Assembly: GCA_001460835.1 (NCBI GenBank)
Contig: CYKH01001823.1
Coordinates: 888-37,551 of the forward strand
Reading direction: 5' to 3'
Source: Bodo saltans
Taxonomy: Eukaryota; Euglenozoa; Kinetoplastea; Eubodonida; Bodonidae
Length of the DNA stretch: 36,664 nucleotides
This document shows positions 25,464 to 33,143 of this stretch, piece after piece. Position numbers and translations under genes: made by a program. Under the pieces are notes generated by a model. That model had not been told where the DNA came from. It did not search any database and worked only from the letters and a program-made list of their open reading frames with translations. Each line of letters opens with the position of its first letter. The first letter of the stretch is position 1.

Positions 25464-26810
25464 ATGTCGTCGTCTTATCACCATAGCACATCTTATGCCC
25501 CGCGTCGCTTTCAGGCGTCAACAAACGCAGCAGCTTCTTGGCGTCCGAAACATATCGAGGTGAGTGCTGAATGGGTGACGCCGCTACATCAGCATCGACA
25601 TGAGTCACTCGTGCGTGGAAATACCTCTAACAATGATAGCGGCTCTGGGGGTAACGCTTCGTCGTCACAGCCGCAATCCACGACCAGCCGAATCGGCACA
25701 GTCCCTTTGTACTTCAACGGCTCTGTGGACGAATGGCACCGCATCGAGGCACTTCGGCCGTTTATGTCAAACCTTGTTGCCGACACCACATCCCCACAGA
25801 CCGCTGCTGGTGGCGGCTCCAAGGGTACTGTAAGAATGGGGATCGAGCACTCCGGCCGCCGTCAATTTGATATCGTCATCGGCCCACACAAAGGCGGCGT
25901 TGTGATGGTTCATTTCACTCACCTACTTCGGGAAGGAGTACGGACTCTCATCCACAACCGAATCTCTTCCCTCGGAGCGGCAGGACAATCTTCATCGGTG
26001 CACTTTCTGTCGTGCTGCTTGCTGATGGTTGATGTGGAAGAACCACAGCAGGATACACTATCCTGGATCAATCTTTTGTGTTTAGAGCATCGCGTGACAC
26101 TTCAGCTCTGCTGGTCGTGGCAGGATGCGAAAGCTGCGATTGATGGCATCGACGAGGGCGGTGGCGGTGATGGGTATGGCGGTGGCGCTCATCAGCAGCA
26201 TGGGGGTCGTTGTGGACCTGGTCGCGCTTCTGCTGTACAGACGATGATGACTGCCCTTTCCCAAACCCCCGCACTCATGAGCAAGCAAGATGTCATTCGG
26301 GCCGCAAACAAAGTGAATACTGTCGCTGAGCTGCTGCTCTTGACCGAAGCAGCGCTGTCTGGTCTCCCAGGTATCGGTCCCAAGAAGGCGAAACGGATTG
26401 AGGGCGTGTTCCACGCTCCATTCCCAACCACAGAAGCGAGATTGAACGATGTATTGTGGCTCGATGATACCGATGTGGTGGCGCCTCCTCCTTCAGCTTT
26501 CACTACTGTCGTCAACAACCACCCTTCATGGCGCACAGAAGAGGAAACATCGGATCAGAATACTGCCACCGTGGTGCCGACCACCAACATGCCTTCACTT
26601 CGCCCTACTCACGAATCCGTTGATGCACCGAGACATGCACCAACAAGAGGGAGCAGCACCTCAGTCCAAGATACGACGATGCCGCCATCGTCAATCACTG
26701 GCGCCACCAATATCCCCACCCCTCGACGCCTTCCCAATGCATCCACTGCATTCAAAGAAGCGCTTAACAAGATGATGCAACAAGAGTTGGACAACAACGA
26801 CGAAGAGTGA
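25464..26810 (+). CDS. ERCC1: DNA excision repair protein ERCC1/Rad10-like
   Basis: ERCC1 is the non-catalytic partner of XPF; the heterodimer cuts DNA 5' of lesions in nucleotide excision repair and at interstrand crosslinks. The 448-residue product has a Ser/Gly-rich N-terminus, then the central inactive-nuclease domain (about 133-228): F-D-I-V-I-G-P-H, L-M-V-D-V-E-E-P-Q-Q and L-C-W-S-W-Q-D-A match the human L-V-Q-V-D-V-K-D-P-Q-Q and L-A-W-S-P-E-E-A pattern. The double helix-hairpin-helix (about 285-318) includes L-P-G-I-G-P-K-K-A-K-R, followed by the F-H-A-P-F ending. A Gly/His-rich insertion (231-254) separates the two domains, and a disordered tail of about 130 residues follows the HhH, longer than in human ERCC1. 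The XPF-binding HhH is present, so it is probably functional. Confidence 0.9.
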   Translation: MSSSYHHSTSYAPRRFQASTNAAASWRPKHIEVSAEWVTPLHQHRHESLVRGNTSNNDSGSGGNASSSQPQSTTSRIGTVPLYFNGSVDEWHRIEALRPFMSNLVADTTSPQTAAGGGSKGTVRMGIEHSGRRQFDIVIGPHKGGVVMVHFTHLLREGVRTLIHNRISSLGAAGQSSSVHFLSCCLLMVDVEEPQQDTLSWINLLCLEHRVTLQLCWSWQDAKAAIDGIDEGGGGDGYGGGAHQQHGGRCGPGRASAVQTMMTALSQTPALMSKQDVIRAANKVNTVAELLLLTEAALSGLPGIGPKKAKRIEGVFHAPFPTTEARLNDVLWLDDTDVVAPPPSAFTTVVNNHPSWRTEEETSDQNTATVVPTTNMPSLRPTHESVDAPRHAPTRGSSTSVQDTTMPPSSITGATNIPTPRRLPNASTAFKEALNKMMQQELDNNDEE

Positions 26811-26986
26811 TTTTTTCGAGATCAAAACGCCATAGAAGCCTTTTCCATTCGCAGCTTACCACAAAGAAAGTGCTACTTTTGTTGCAGTTGACCGCTTTTA
26901 CGACGCCAGTTATCATTCTAAACAATATTCTCGTCGTATTATCGTTAAGTTTCCTTCCTGTTGATTTTTCCCCTCAATTGAAGAGG

Positions 26987-27013
26987 ATGGCGAGTGTTTA
27001 TGGAGCGAACTAG
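26987..27013 (+). promoter_or_regulatory. Possible 8-codon upstream ORF before the GOST gene
   Basis: After a T/C tract (about 26949-26977) and AG sites at 26982-26985, an ATG at 26987 opens a short ORF encoding MASVYGAN and stopping at 27011-27013, four bases before the main ATG at 27018. If splicing uses one of those AGs, ribosomes would meet this uORF first. If the AG at 26992-26993 is used, the uORF start is lost. Confidence 0.4.
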
Positions 27014-27017
27014 ATAA

Positions 27018-28682
27018 ATGCCAACGAAATCCTGTAAACACAACTTCTCTGGCAACAAACTGAGCCTGCGCTGGTGCGCTGTGGTGGTTGCAATTGTTTG
27101 TTCTACGTCGTCAATTTGCCACGTTTCCGATGCGCTCCGGATGTCGGGCTCGGCATCATTCACACTACAGTCAGGCTTTGGAGACGGAGCATTGTCGCAA
27201 GACGCTGAAATGCCAGTGCTGCTGCAATCGTATTACGTTGTGTTGTCAGATACCTTTGGACTTGAGGCATCTGGCTACGCTCAAATTAACGCTTCCAGCG
27301 TATCAGTAGACTGGAGTGCCCTTGACGCTCTCTTGCCAAGGCAGCTTCTCCTTGTGTCGCCATCGTTGGTGGCCCAGATTCAGCGAAGTGATCCAGGGTG
27401 GCTTTCGAGAGGCTTGCAGCCATCGACAACTTCGACGTCATCTTCATCAGTGGCAAGCAACAGCATCGAAAACTACCTTGCCGCCAAAACTGCGCTTCTC
27501 AATCGCACTTTTGTGTTTCTGCGCGTGTACCGCTCCTCTGTGTGGTCCAGTGCAATGTCCAGCGGTGTTGCGAAGCCGTGTGGGGTTCCATTCCTTGCAT
27601 CCACCCGGTTACGATACGACTTATCGTCTTCTGGTGACTCTGTTGTGCATCAGGCGACACTGGTGGTGACATTAAGCACTTCTGATTACGTCACCCTCGT
27701 TGCCTTGCAGTGCTCGCATGTTCCACTTTCTCTCACGTTTGACTATGCGCTTGTCAACGAAGGGGATGTGGAAGTGTCATCTTCACAGATCCCTTACGTG
27801 AACCTCCACATTTTTCAACTCGGTGTGTACGCTGCTGCTCTCCTTTTATGGGCCTCGCATATGCTGTACACGTGGCATGGGGGTACTAACCACACCACCG
27901 CTCCTGCTGCAGCACAGCAGTCGTCAACATCGCCGCTGCCTCCGCTGCGGACGCATCAGGATTGGCTGCTGGGGGGCAGCAGGCCAGATTGGCTTGTCGC
28001 TGTCCTCTTGTCAGTCAAATCAGTCGAAAACATCGTCGAAATTGGAAACCGTACGATTCAATTTCGCGAGATTGCTCCCGGTGACGACGAAAACAGCACA
28101 CGACTGGATCATGCTGGAGATGTTCTGCATGTTGCTGGAAATGCACTTGTGCTCATCTCCATGATGTGCGTGGGAAGTGGTTGGGTGTTTTCGCGTGTGT
28201 CGGTGGACTTTCGACGCTTCATGTCCCAAATGGGAACCTTTGTAGTGATTTACCTTGCGTTTGCTATTTTCGGAATCACCAAGTACCGAAATTCTTTCGG
28301 CGGATCAATCGATTTTATTATTGTCGTTGTGTACTTTACCGGTGTGCTGCTTAGCGTGGTGCAGCTTCGTACGTGCATCGAGGATCTGCGAGTGCTGATT
28401 GCCGGATCCACCAATAGCGGAAGGTCAAGTGCCAACGCTGCCAACGCCACAACAACCACCTCACACGACCCTGAGGACACCGTGCTATTCTTGCGCATGC
28501 AGTGCCTACGTTTTCCGTTCGCCTTGAATGTAGCCCTAGTGGTGGCTGCATGGTTGCTGCAAGGCTTTGCACTTAACGCCGAGGAAAACGAGTACCTCTC
28601 GGACGCGGTGGGTGAGTTCCAGTCGATTGTGTGGTCTGTAATGGCAATCATTTTTGTTCGACGGGAACCAGTCATTTATTAG
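27018..28682 (+). CDS. Seven-TM GOST/GPR107-like membrane protein
   Basis: The 554-residue protein has a cleavable signal-like hydrophobic stretch at about 16-38, a luminal/extracellular domain to about 260 containing N-x-S/T sites, then seven hydrophobic segments (about 263-283, 325-345, 366-391, 404-422, 430-450, 498-518, 529-548). This layout, and the G-S-G-W-V-F-S-R motif at the end of the third segment, match the GOST superfamily (GPR107/108, TMEM87, GPR180-like), whose members act in Golgi and endosomal trafficking. A low-complexity loop (287-320) after the first segment and another (465-488) after the fifth are unusually long. The exact subfamily cannot be decided by eye. The main ATG is the first in this frame. 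Confidence 0.8.
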   Translation: MPTKSCKHNFSGNKLSLRWCAVVVAIVCSTSSICHVSDALRMSGSASFTLQSGFGDGALSQDAEMPVLLQSYYVVLSDTFGLEASGYAQINASSVSVDWSALDALLPRQLLLVSPSLVAQIQRSDPGWLSRGLQPSTTSTSSSSVASNSIENYLAAKTALLNRTFVFLRVYRSSVWSSAMSSGVAKPCGVPFLASTRLRYDLSSSGDSVVHQATLVVTLSTSDYVTLVALQCSHVPLSLTFDYALVNEGDVEVSSSQIPYVNLHIFQLGVYAAALLLWASHMLYTWHGGTNHTTAPAAAQQSSTSPLPPLRTHQDWLLGGSRPDWLVAVLLSVKSVENIVEIGNRTIQFREIAPGDDENSTRLDHAGDVLHVAGNALVLISMMCVGSGWVFSRVSVDFRRFMSQMGTFVVIYLAFAIFGITKYRNSFGGSIDFIIVVVYFTGVLLSVVQLRTCIEDLRVLIAGSTNSGRSSANAANATTTTSHDPEDTVLFLRMQCLRFPFALNVALVVAAWLLQGFALNAEENEYLSDAVGEFQSIVWSVMAIIFVRREPVIY

Positions 28683-28845
28683 CAAGTGTCTATTTTTTTT
28701 TCCTTAACACAAAGTTTAAAAACCTTTTAGGTCCCTGAGCGTGTTTTTCATCTGATTCAACATCTTGCCTATTTTCTTCCACAGAGCCTATTGTGAGTAC
28801 AGAAGCAGAATTCCAATAATGTGTGTTGTGCAGTTGTGAAGCACA

Positions 28846-28894
28846 TTTTTTTTTGTTCCCACCTCGTTCTGAGAATTATTGAGCTTCCCTAAAA
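28846..28894 (+). promoter_or_regulatory. Trans-splice acceptor of the TPR gene
   Basis: A T/C-rich tract (28846-28870) is followed by AG at 28872-28873 and again near 28882, upstream of the first ATG at 28895. Confidence 0.55.
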
Positions 28895-31800
28895 ATGGGC
28901 GCTGCTGCAAGCTCATCGTCAAGAAGTGTCAGTGGCGGTGGCGGCGACGCTTACAAGACAGCAGGAGGAGCCAAACACGGAAGCAGTCGTCTCCCGTCAA
29001 TTCATGGTGGAGGAGACGGACATACGCAGCCCTCCCCAACCAAAGGCGGTCCAAACACCAACAACGTGAGGCAACCGCAACTGCGAGGTAGCCCTGATGA
29101 TGTTGGAAGGGCGGCCGAACATGTCGACGACGATGGGGGCATTTCCTCCACCTCCCCTTCATCGTTGTGGAGCCGAGCATCACCTGCCATGTTAGCTCAG
29201 AAGTTTTCTCTTACGCGCTTGAAGATGCCAAACAACAGCAACGGTGCAGCTGACGATGAAGCGGCGAGTGGAGGAATGGCGAGCCCAACGTTCAGCAGTG
29301 CATCCAGCCCCAAAGCTCTCAACAGCAGGGGAGTCTCCTTCCAGCTACCGTCTGTTGGTGGAAATGGCTCACCGTATGCGTCATCTCTAAGAAGGAAAGG
29401 AGATGATGAGGAAGGTAGCAGCAACAGTGGTATCTTCGCATCGTTCTTCGGGTCGTTGTTTGGCTCGCCGAAATCTCATGATACAGCCTCCTCCCCATCC
29501 TCACCGCATTCTGGTGGAGGCGGTGGTCGTAGCCAAGCAGAGGATTTGCGCACTGCTGTCCAAGGAATGCAAGGCAAAAAGGATTTCAAGCGTTGGGCTT
29601 CTGATCTTCCCCCAGAAATTTTGTGGGGCTTTCCTTCCGGGGAAGTGCTGCTGCAAGCAACCCGAAAAGTTTTGTCGAAAAAGTTGTGTGAAGACGTCAT
29701 TTTCGCCTCAAATTTGGCGCGACAGGAGGCTGCAGCCATTGCGTTGTTCACGGCTCGAACTGGGCTTGGAAGCGTCGTCTGCGATGCCATCATGGCACAT
29801 TACGAAGATGTCGGCGCGCATTGCAACGACTCAGAGCTCGTGATTCCTCACCTGACTGACAGCTCGTACGAGCATTGCCCATTCGTTGCACCACTTTTGT
29901 CTGGCTTCCCAAAGCTTCCAAAGATTTCCACCGCGGCAGGCGATGGCATCGCAATGCCGAAGATACGTTTTTGCTGCATTGACCTCGAAGCGGTTCACAA
30001 ACACAATGACTTCAACAGCAGCCAGTTTACTCTCCCCACCATCCTCACGCTGTCATCCGGCATGATCCCAGAAGCGGTTTGTCAAGCTCTTGGTGGCCCA
30101 AATCGCTGCCGAATTCTATGCATCAAAAATATCTCTGCTCGGCAGTTAGGACCGTTCAACATGTCCATCGACCCTTCCACAGTAGATTCAGGAGGTAACG
30201 ATGAGGCTGTGCTCTTGCCGGGGTGGCGGGGTCGCATTGTGGGTACGTTGCAGCTAAAGTGGAAAAAAATACTTCGTGATGCGTTGGGGTGGGATATTAT
30301 TCCCTACACGGTCATGGAGGTGGTAGAAGATACCGCACGAAGAACGGAGGAGGTGGAGGACACGATACTTTCTTCGTCGCCAAAGCACGGCTCCCCGTCG
30401 AATTGGCGGCGCAAGGAGATCCTGCAGCAGCAGCTCCAACAGCAGCAACATCAACATCATAACAACGACAGTCATCAGCGACACAATCATGGAGGAGGGA
30501 TGGTCCTTCCTTCTATTTTAGTTCCTCCTGCTGGGTCACCAAAGCATGCCATCGCCAACGCGGCGTCAACAATCCTTGGCCGCTCCCTCGTCTCGAACAC
30601 AAAAACAACGCCAAGTGCGCCAGCAGTGACGAATCCGCTGTTACCATTGGTGCCCTTCATGGCCAGTGAGTACCTTGTCAGTACCGCTTTGCGCCTTCTC
30701 GAGCGTCGTCCTAACGATGTCACGTGGAATATGCATTTGGGCTTGCTGTATGCGTACGCTGGGAGTGAGGAGTACAAGAAAGCACAATCTTGCTTTGAGG
30801 CCGTTCTTCGCGAGAAGAGCGCTGATCACGCTGCACAGTTGCAGCTGGGACTTCTGTTTGACCGCCACCTTGGGAACCCTGAGAAAGCTCGCAAGATGTA
30901 CGAGGGTGCTCTACGGACGAGTGCCGATAACGCAAATTTGTACTTTCTTCTAGGGTCGTTACTTCGAAGGAGTCTTGCTGACTACAGTGTCGCTCGGCGG
31001 TATTTTGAAGCGGCGCTGAAGCTTGACCCCCGGCACGTTGGAGCGCATGCGGAGTATGGCTGGATATTAGAAAACTATGTTGCGGATGCTGCTGGTGCTG
31101 AGGATCACTACAAAGCCGCTGTTCGTATGGAGGCAAACCACGCAGATGCAAACTACTTCTTAGGTTGCTCACGAGAAACGTATCATAAAGATTACAAGGG
31201 TGCACGAAGGTACTTCACCCTCTGCGTGGCATCGGATTCGAAGCACGTTGATGGCGTGGTGCGGCTCGGGCAGTTGTTGGACGAACATTACCAGCAATAC
31301 GACGAAGCTCAGCGTCACTATCAGATGGCCCTCGCTTTGAAGCCAACACACGCAAATGCGAATCATCTGCTTGGATTCCTCCTGCTGATGCAACGCAAAG
31401 ACGCTGTGAAAGCCAAAGAGCACTTCCTAGCTGCCATTGACTCCAACCCAGAACACGCAGATGCGCACAATCACCTTGGCCACTTGCTGTGGCGCTGGGA
31501 AAAGAATTGGCCTGAGGCCGTTGTGTATTTTCGCAAAGCGATTGCCTTAAAACCCGATCACTGTAACGCGCATAGCAATCTAGCCCGGGGTTTGCTGGAG
31601 GAAGAACTTGCGATTACAGAAGCGCGTTTGCACTTTGAGACCGCGGTGAAGCTCGATGCCGACGATATTTATGTGCGATGTGCCTACGCCACGATGCTCC
31701 TCGATCACCGCAAAGAAAACCGAGCTGATGTTCAAACTGCATTTTTTCATCTTGAAGTAGTGGTCACGAAGACCCCTTCGTATGCATCTGGTCACTTGCA

Positions 31801-32890
31801 ACTCGGCCGAGCGATCCTTGCCCTCCACAAAAGCACTGCGAAAGCTCGCACAGAAATGGAGATTGCCGTTGAGCTCGACCCAGCACTCGCCGATGCGCAC
31901 AACGAGCTCGGACTTCTTTTAGAAAGCAAGTACTCGGATTGGCCGCGTGCCGCTGATCATTTGAAAAGGGCAGTTAGTTTGTCGCCGAAGCACGTGGCTG
32001 CCCACAATAACCTTGGTTTGCTTCTCTGGAAGCATCTTAGCGATCCTCTCCACGCACGGCAACAATTTGAAGCCGCGCTAGACGTCGAACCGTTGAATGT
32101 TCAAGTGTTAAAGAACCTCGCTATGCTACTGATAGAGCAATTCCAGGATTACAAACGCGCACGGAAGCGGCTTGAGACAGTTCTTAAAGTGAACCCAAAC
32201 GACGTGGATTGCCTGACTTTGTTAGGGACCCTACTGAAAAATAAATTTGGCGACTACCGCAAAGCAAAATACTGTTTTGAGAGTGCAAGACGAATCACGC
32301 CGAAGGACACCACTGTACTGAATGAACTTGGGTTGCTTTACTTGAAGCACTTCAACGACTCCGTGATGGCGCTTGAACTGTTTGAGGAGGTGCTCACCAT
32401 CGACCCAAGCGATGGGTGCGCCACGACTAACATCGATCGCATTATGAACTTTTCAAAGCGGTACCAAGAGCGCAAGAGGCGGGCGCAGGAGCACAAGATC
32501 GAAGAGGAGCTCATTGGTTTGAACAGCGGCACCATCACAGGAAAGAAACAATCTTCTTCCAGTAGTAGAAGATCTGCGCGACGTGAAACGAGCGATGACG
32601 CTACGTCTCACAACACTTCGCCGATTCGCCAAGGCGTCGTCAATGGCAAAGGCAACGAGAGTGGTGGTGGTGGCGGTACTATCGGTGCCTCATCATCAGG
32701 TCCAATTCCCTCATCGCTTCTGGCGTTCCTCGACGACGATGACATGCTCTCCATGTACGACGATGGGGATGGAAAAGAGGTGGGGAAGGAGGGAGGAAAC
32801 AGTGTGAGCGTTAGTCTGGCGTCATCCATGTTATCTGAGCTCGACGCATCGCTGGAGTTTCGAGTGGCGTTACCAGCGCTTCGACGATAG
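28895..32890 (+). CDS. Predicted N-myristoylated TPR-solenoid protein with degenerate ADP-ribosyltransferase-like domain
   Basis: The 1331-residue protein begins MGAAAS, a good N-myristoylation signal (Gly2, Ser6), so it may be membrane-anchored. Residues 10-225 are low-complexity Ser/Gly/Pro. Residues about 275-455 follow the block order of arginine-type ADP-ribosyltransferases: E-A-A-A-I-A-L-F-T, then a F-P-K-L-P-K segment, then I-L-T-L-S-S, then I-S-A-R-Q-L-G and N-D-E-A-V-L-L-P-G (435-443). The catalytic R, STS and ExE positions look altered, so activity is doubtful. A Gln/His-rich linker (500-560) leads to about 17 TPR-like units (589-1185) of almost exactly 35 residues with consensus A-x-x-x-F-x-x-A-[IVL]-x-[LM]-x-P-x-H-x-x-A-H-x-x-L-G-x-L-L. 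The tail is basic, then Ser/Gly/Asp-rich. It is probably a scaffold; the ART call is inference. Confidence 0.82.
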   Translation: MGAAASSSSRSVSGGGGDAYKTAGGAKHGSSRLPSIHGGGDGHTQPSPTKGGPNTNNVRQPQLRGSPDDVGRAAEHVDDDGGISSTSPSSLWSRASPAMLAQKFSLTRLKMPNNSNGAADDEAASGGMASPTFSSASSPKALNSRGVSFQLPSVGGNGSPYASSLRRKGDDEEGSSNSGIFASFFGSLFGSPKSHDTASSPSSPHSGGGGGRSQAEDLRTAVQGMQGKKDFKRWASDLPPEILWGFPSGEVLLQATRKVLSKKLCEDVIFASNLARQEAAAIALFTARTGLGSVVCDAIMAHYEDVGAHCNDSELVIPHLTDSSYEHCPFVAPLLSGFPKLPKISTAAGDGIAMPKIRFCCIDLEAVHKHNDFNSSQFTLPTILTLSSGMIPEAVCQALGGPNRCRILCIKNISARQLGPFNMSIDPSTVDSGGNDEAVLLPGWRGRIVGTLQLKWKKILRDALGWDIIPYTVMEVVEDTARRTEEVEDTILSSSPKHGSPSNWRRKEILQQQLQQQQHQHHNNDSHQRHNHGGGMVLPSILVPPAGSPKHAIANAASTILGRSLVSNTKTTPSAPAVTNPLLPLVPFMASEYLVSTALRLLERRPNDVTWNMHLGLLYAYAGSEEYKKAQSCFEAVLREKSADHAAQLQLGLLFDRHLGNPEKARKMYEGALRTSADNANLYFLLGSLLRRSLADYSVARRYFEAALKLDPRHVGAHAEYGWILENYVADAAGAEDHYKAAVRMEANHADANYFLGCSRETYHKDYKGARRYFTLCVASDSKHVDGVVRLGQLLDEHYQQYDEAQRHYQMALALKPTHANANHLLGFLLLMQRKDAVKAKEHFLAAIDSNPEHADAHNHLGHLLWRWEKNWPEAVVYFRKAIALKPDHCNAHSNLARGLLEEELAITEARLHFETAVKLDADDIYVRCAYATMLLDHRKENRADVQTAFFHLEVVVTKTPSYASGHLQLGRAILALHKSTAKARTEMEIAVELDPALADAHNELGLLLESKYSDWPRAADHLKRAVSLSPKHVAAHNNLGLLLWKHLSDPLHARQQFEAALDVEPLNVQVLKNLAMLLIEQFQDYKRARKRLETVLKVNPNDVDCLTLLGTLLKNKFGDYRKAKYCFESARRITPKDTTVLNELGLLYLKHFNDSVMALELFEEVLTIDPSDGCATTNIDRIMNFSKRYQERKRRAQEHKIEEELIGLNSGTITGKKQSSSSSRRSARRETSDDATSHNTSPIRQGVVNGKGNESGGGGGTIGASSSGPIPSSLLAFLDDDDMLSMYDDGDGKEVGKEGGNSVSVSLASSMLSELDASLEFRVALPALRR
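30770..32400 (+). repeat. Array of about sixteen 35-codon TPR-like units
   Basis: At protein level, 15 of the units have the same 35-residue length (one has 39), counting from each K-A / E-A / G-A start of helix A. At DNA level the 105-base units are well diverged, so this is an old, selected array rather than a fresh satellite. Confidence 0.8.
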
Positions 32891-33143
32891 GCTGATTTTC
32901 AATGAATCGCCTTGACGTGGCTACTTTTACAGCGAAGAGCTGCAACGCGCCAACGAAAGTTTGGTAGATTCTTCTTTGTGAGTTAGTTAGCAAAGTTTGT
33001 AAACTTAACAACGTGTGCACAGATTCCAGCAACTGCGCTCTTTCTTTGCTTGTCGTTTCCGAAATGTTTCATCGGTTGGCTATGCGACTTGAAATTTGAG
33101 AAGTTCGATTCAAATACCAAATAAAAGAGACGATGATGCGGCG
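32891..33143 (+). other. Short intergenic region
   Basis: No gene seen. A T/C-rich stretch around 33036-33060 precedes several AGs. Two out-of-frame ATGs at 33133 and 33136 lie just before the chosen ATG at 33144 of the next gene and could reduce its translation if retained in the leader. Confidence 0.45.
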
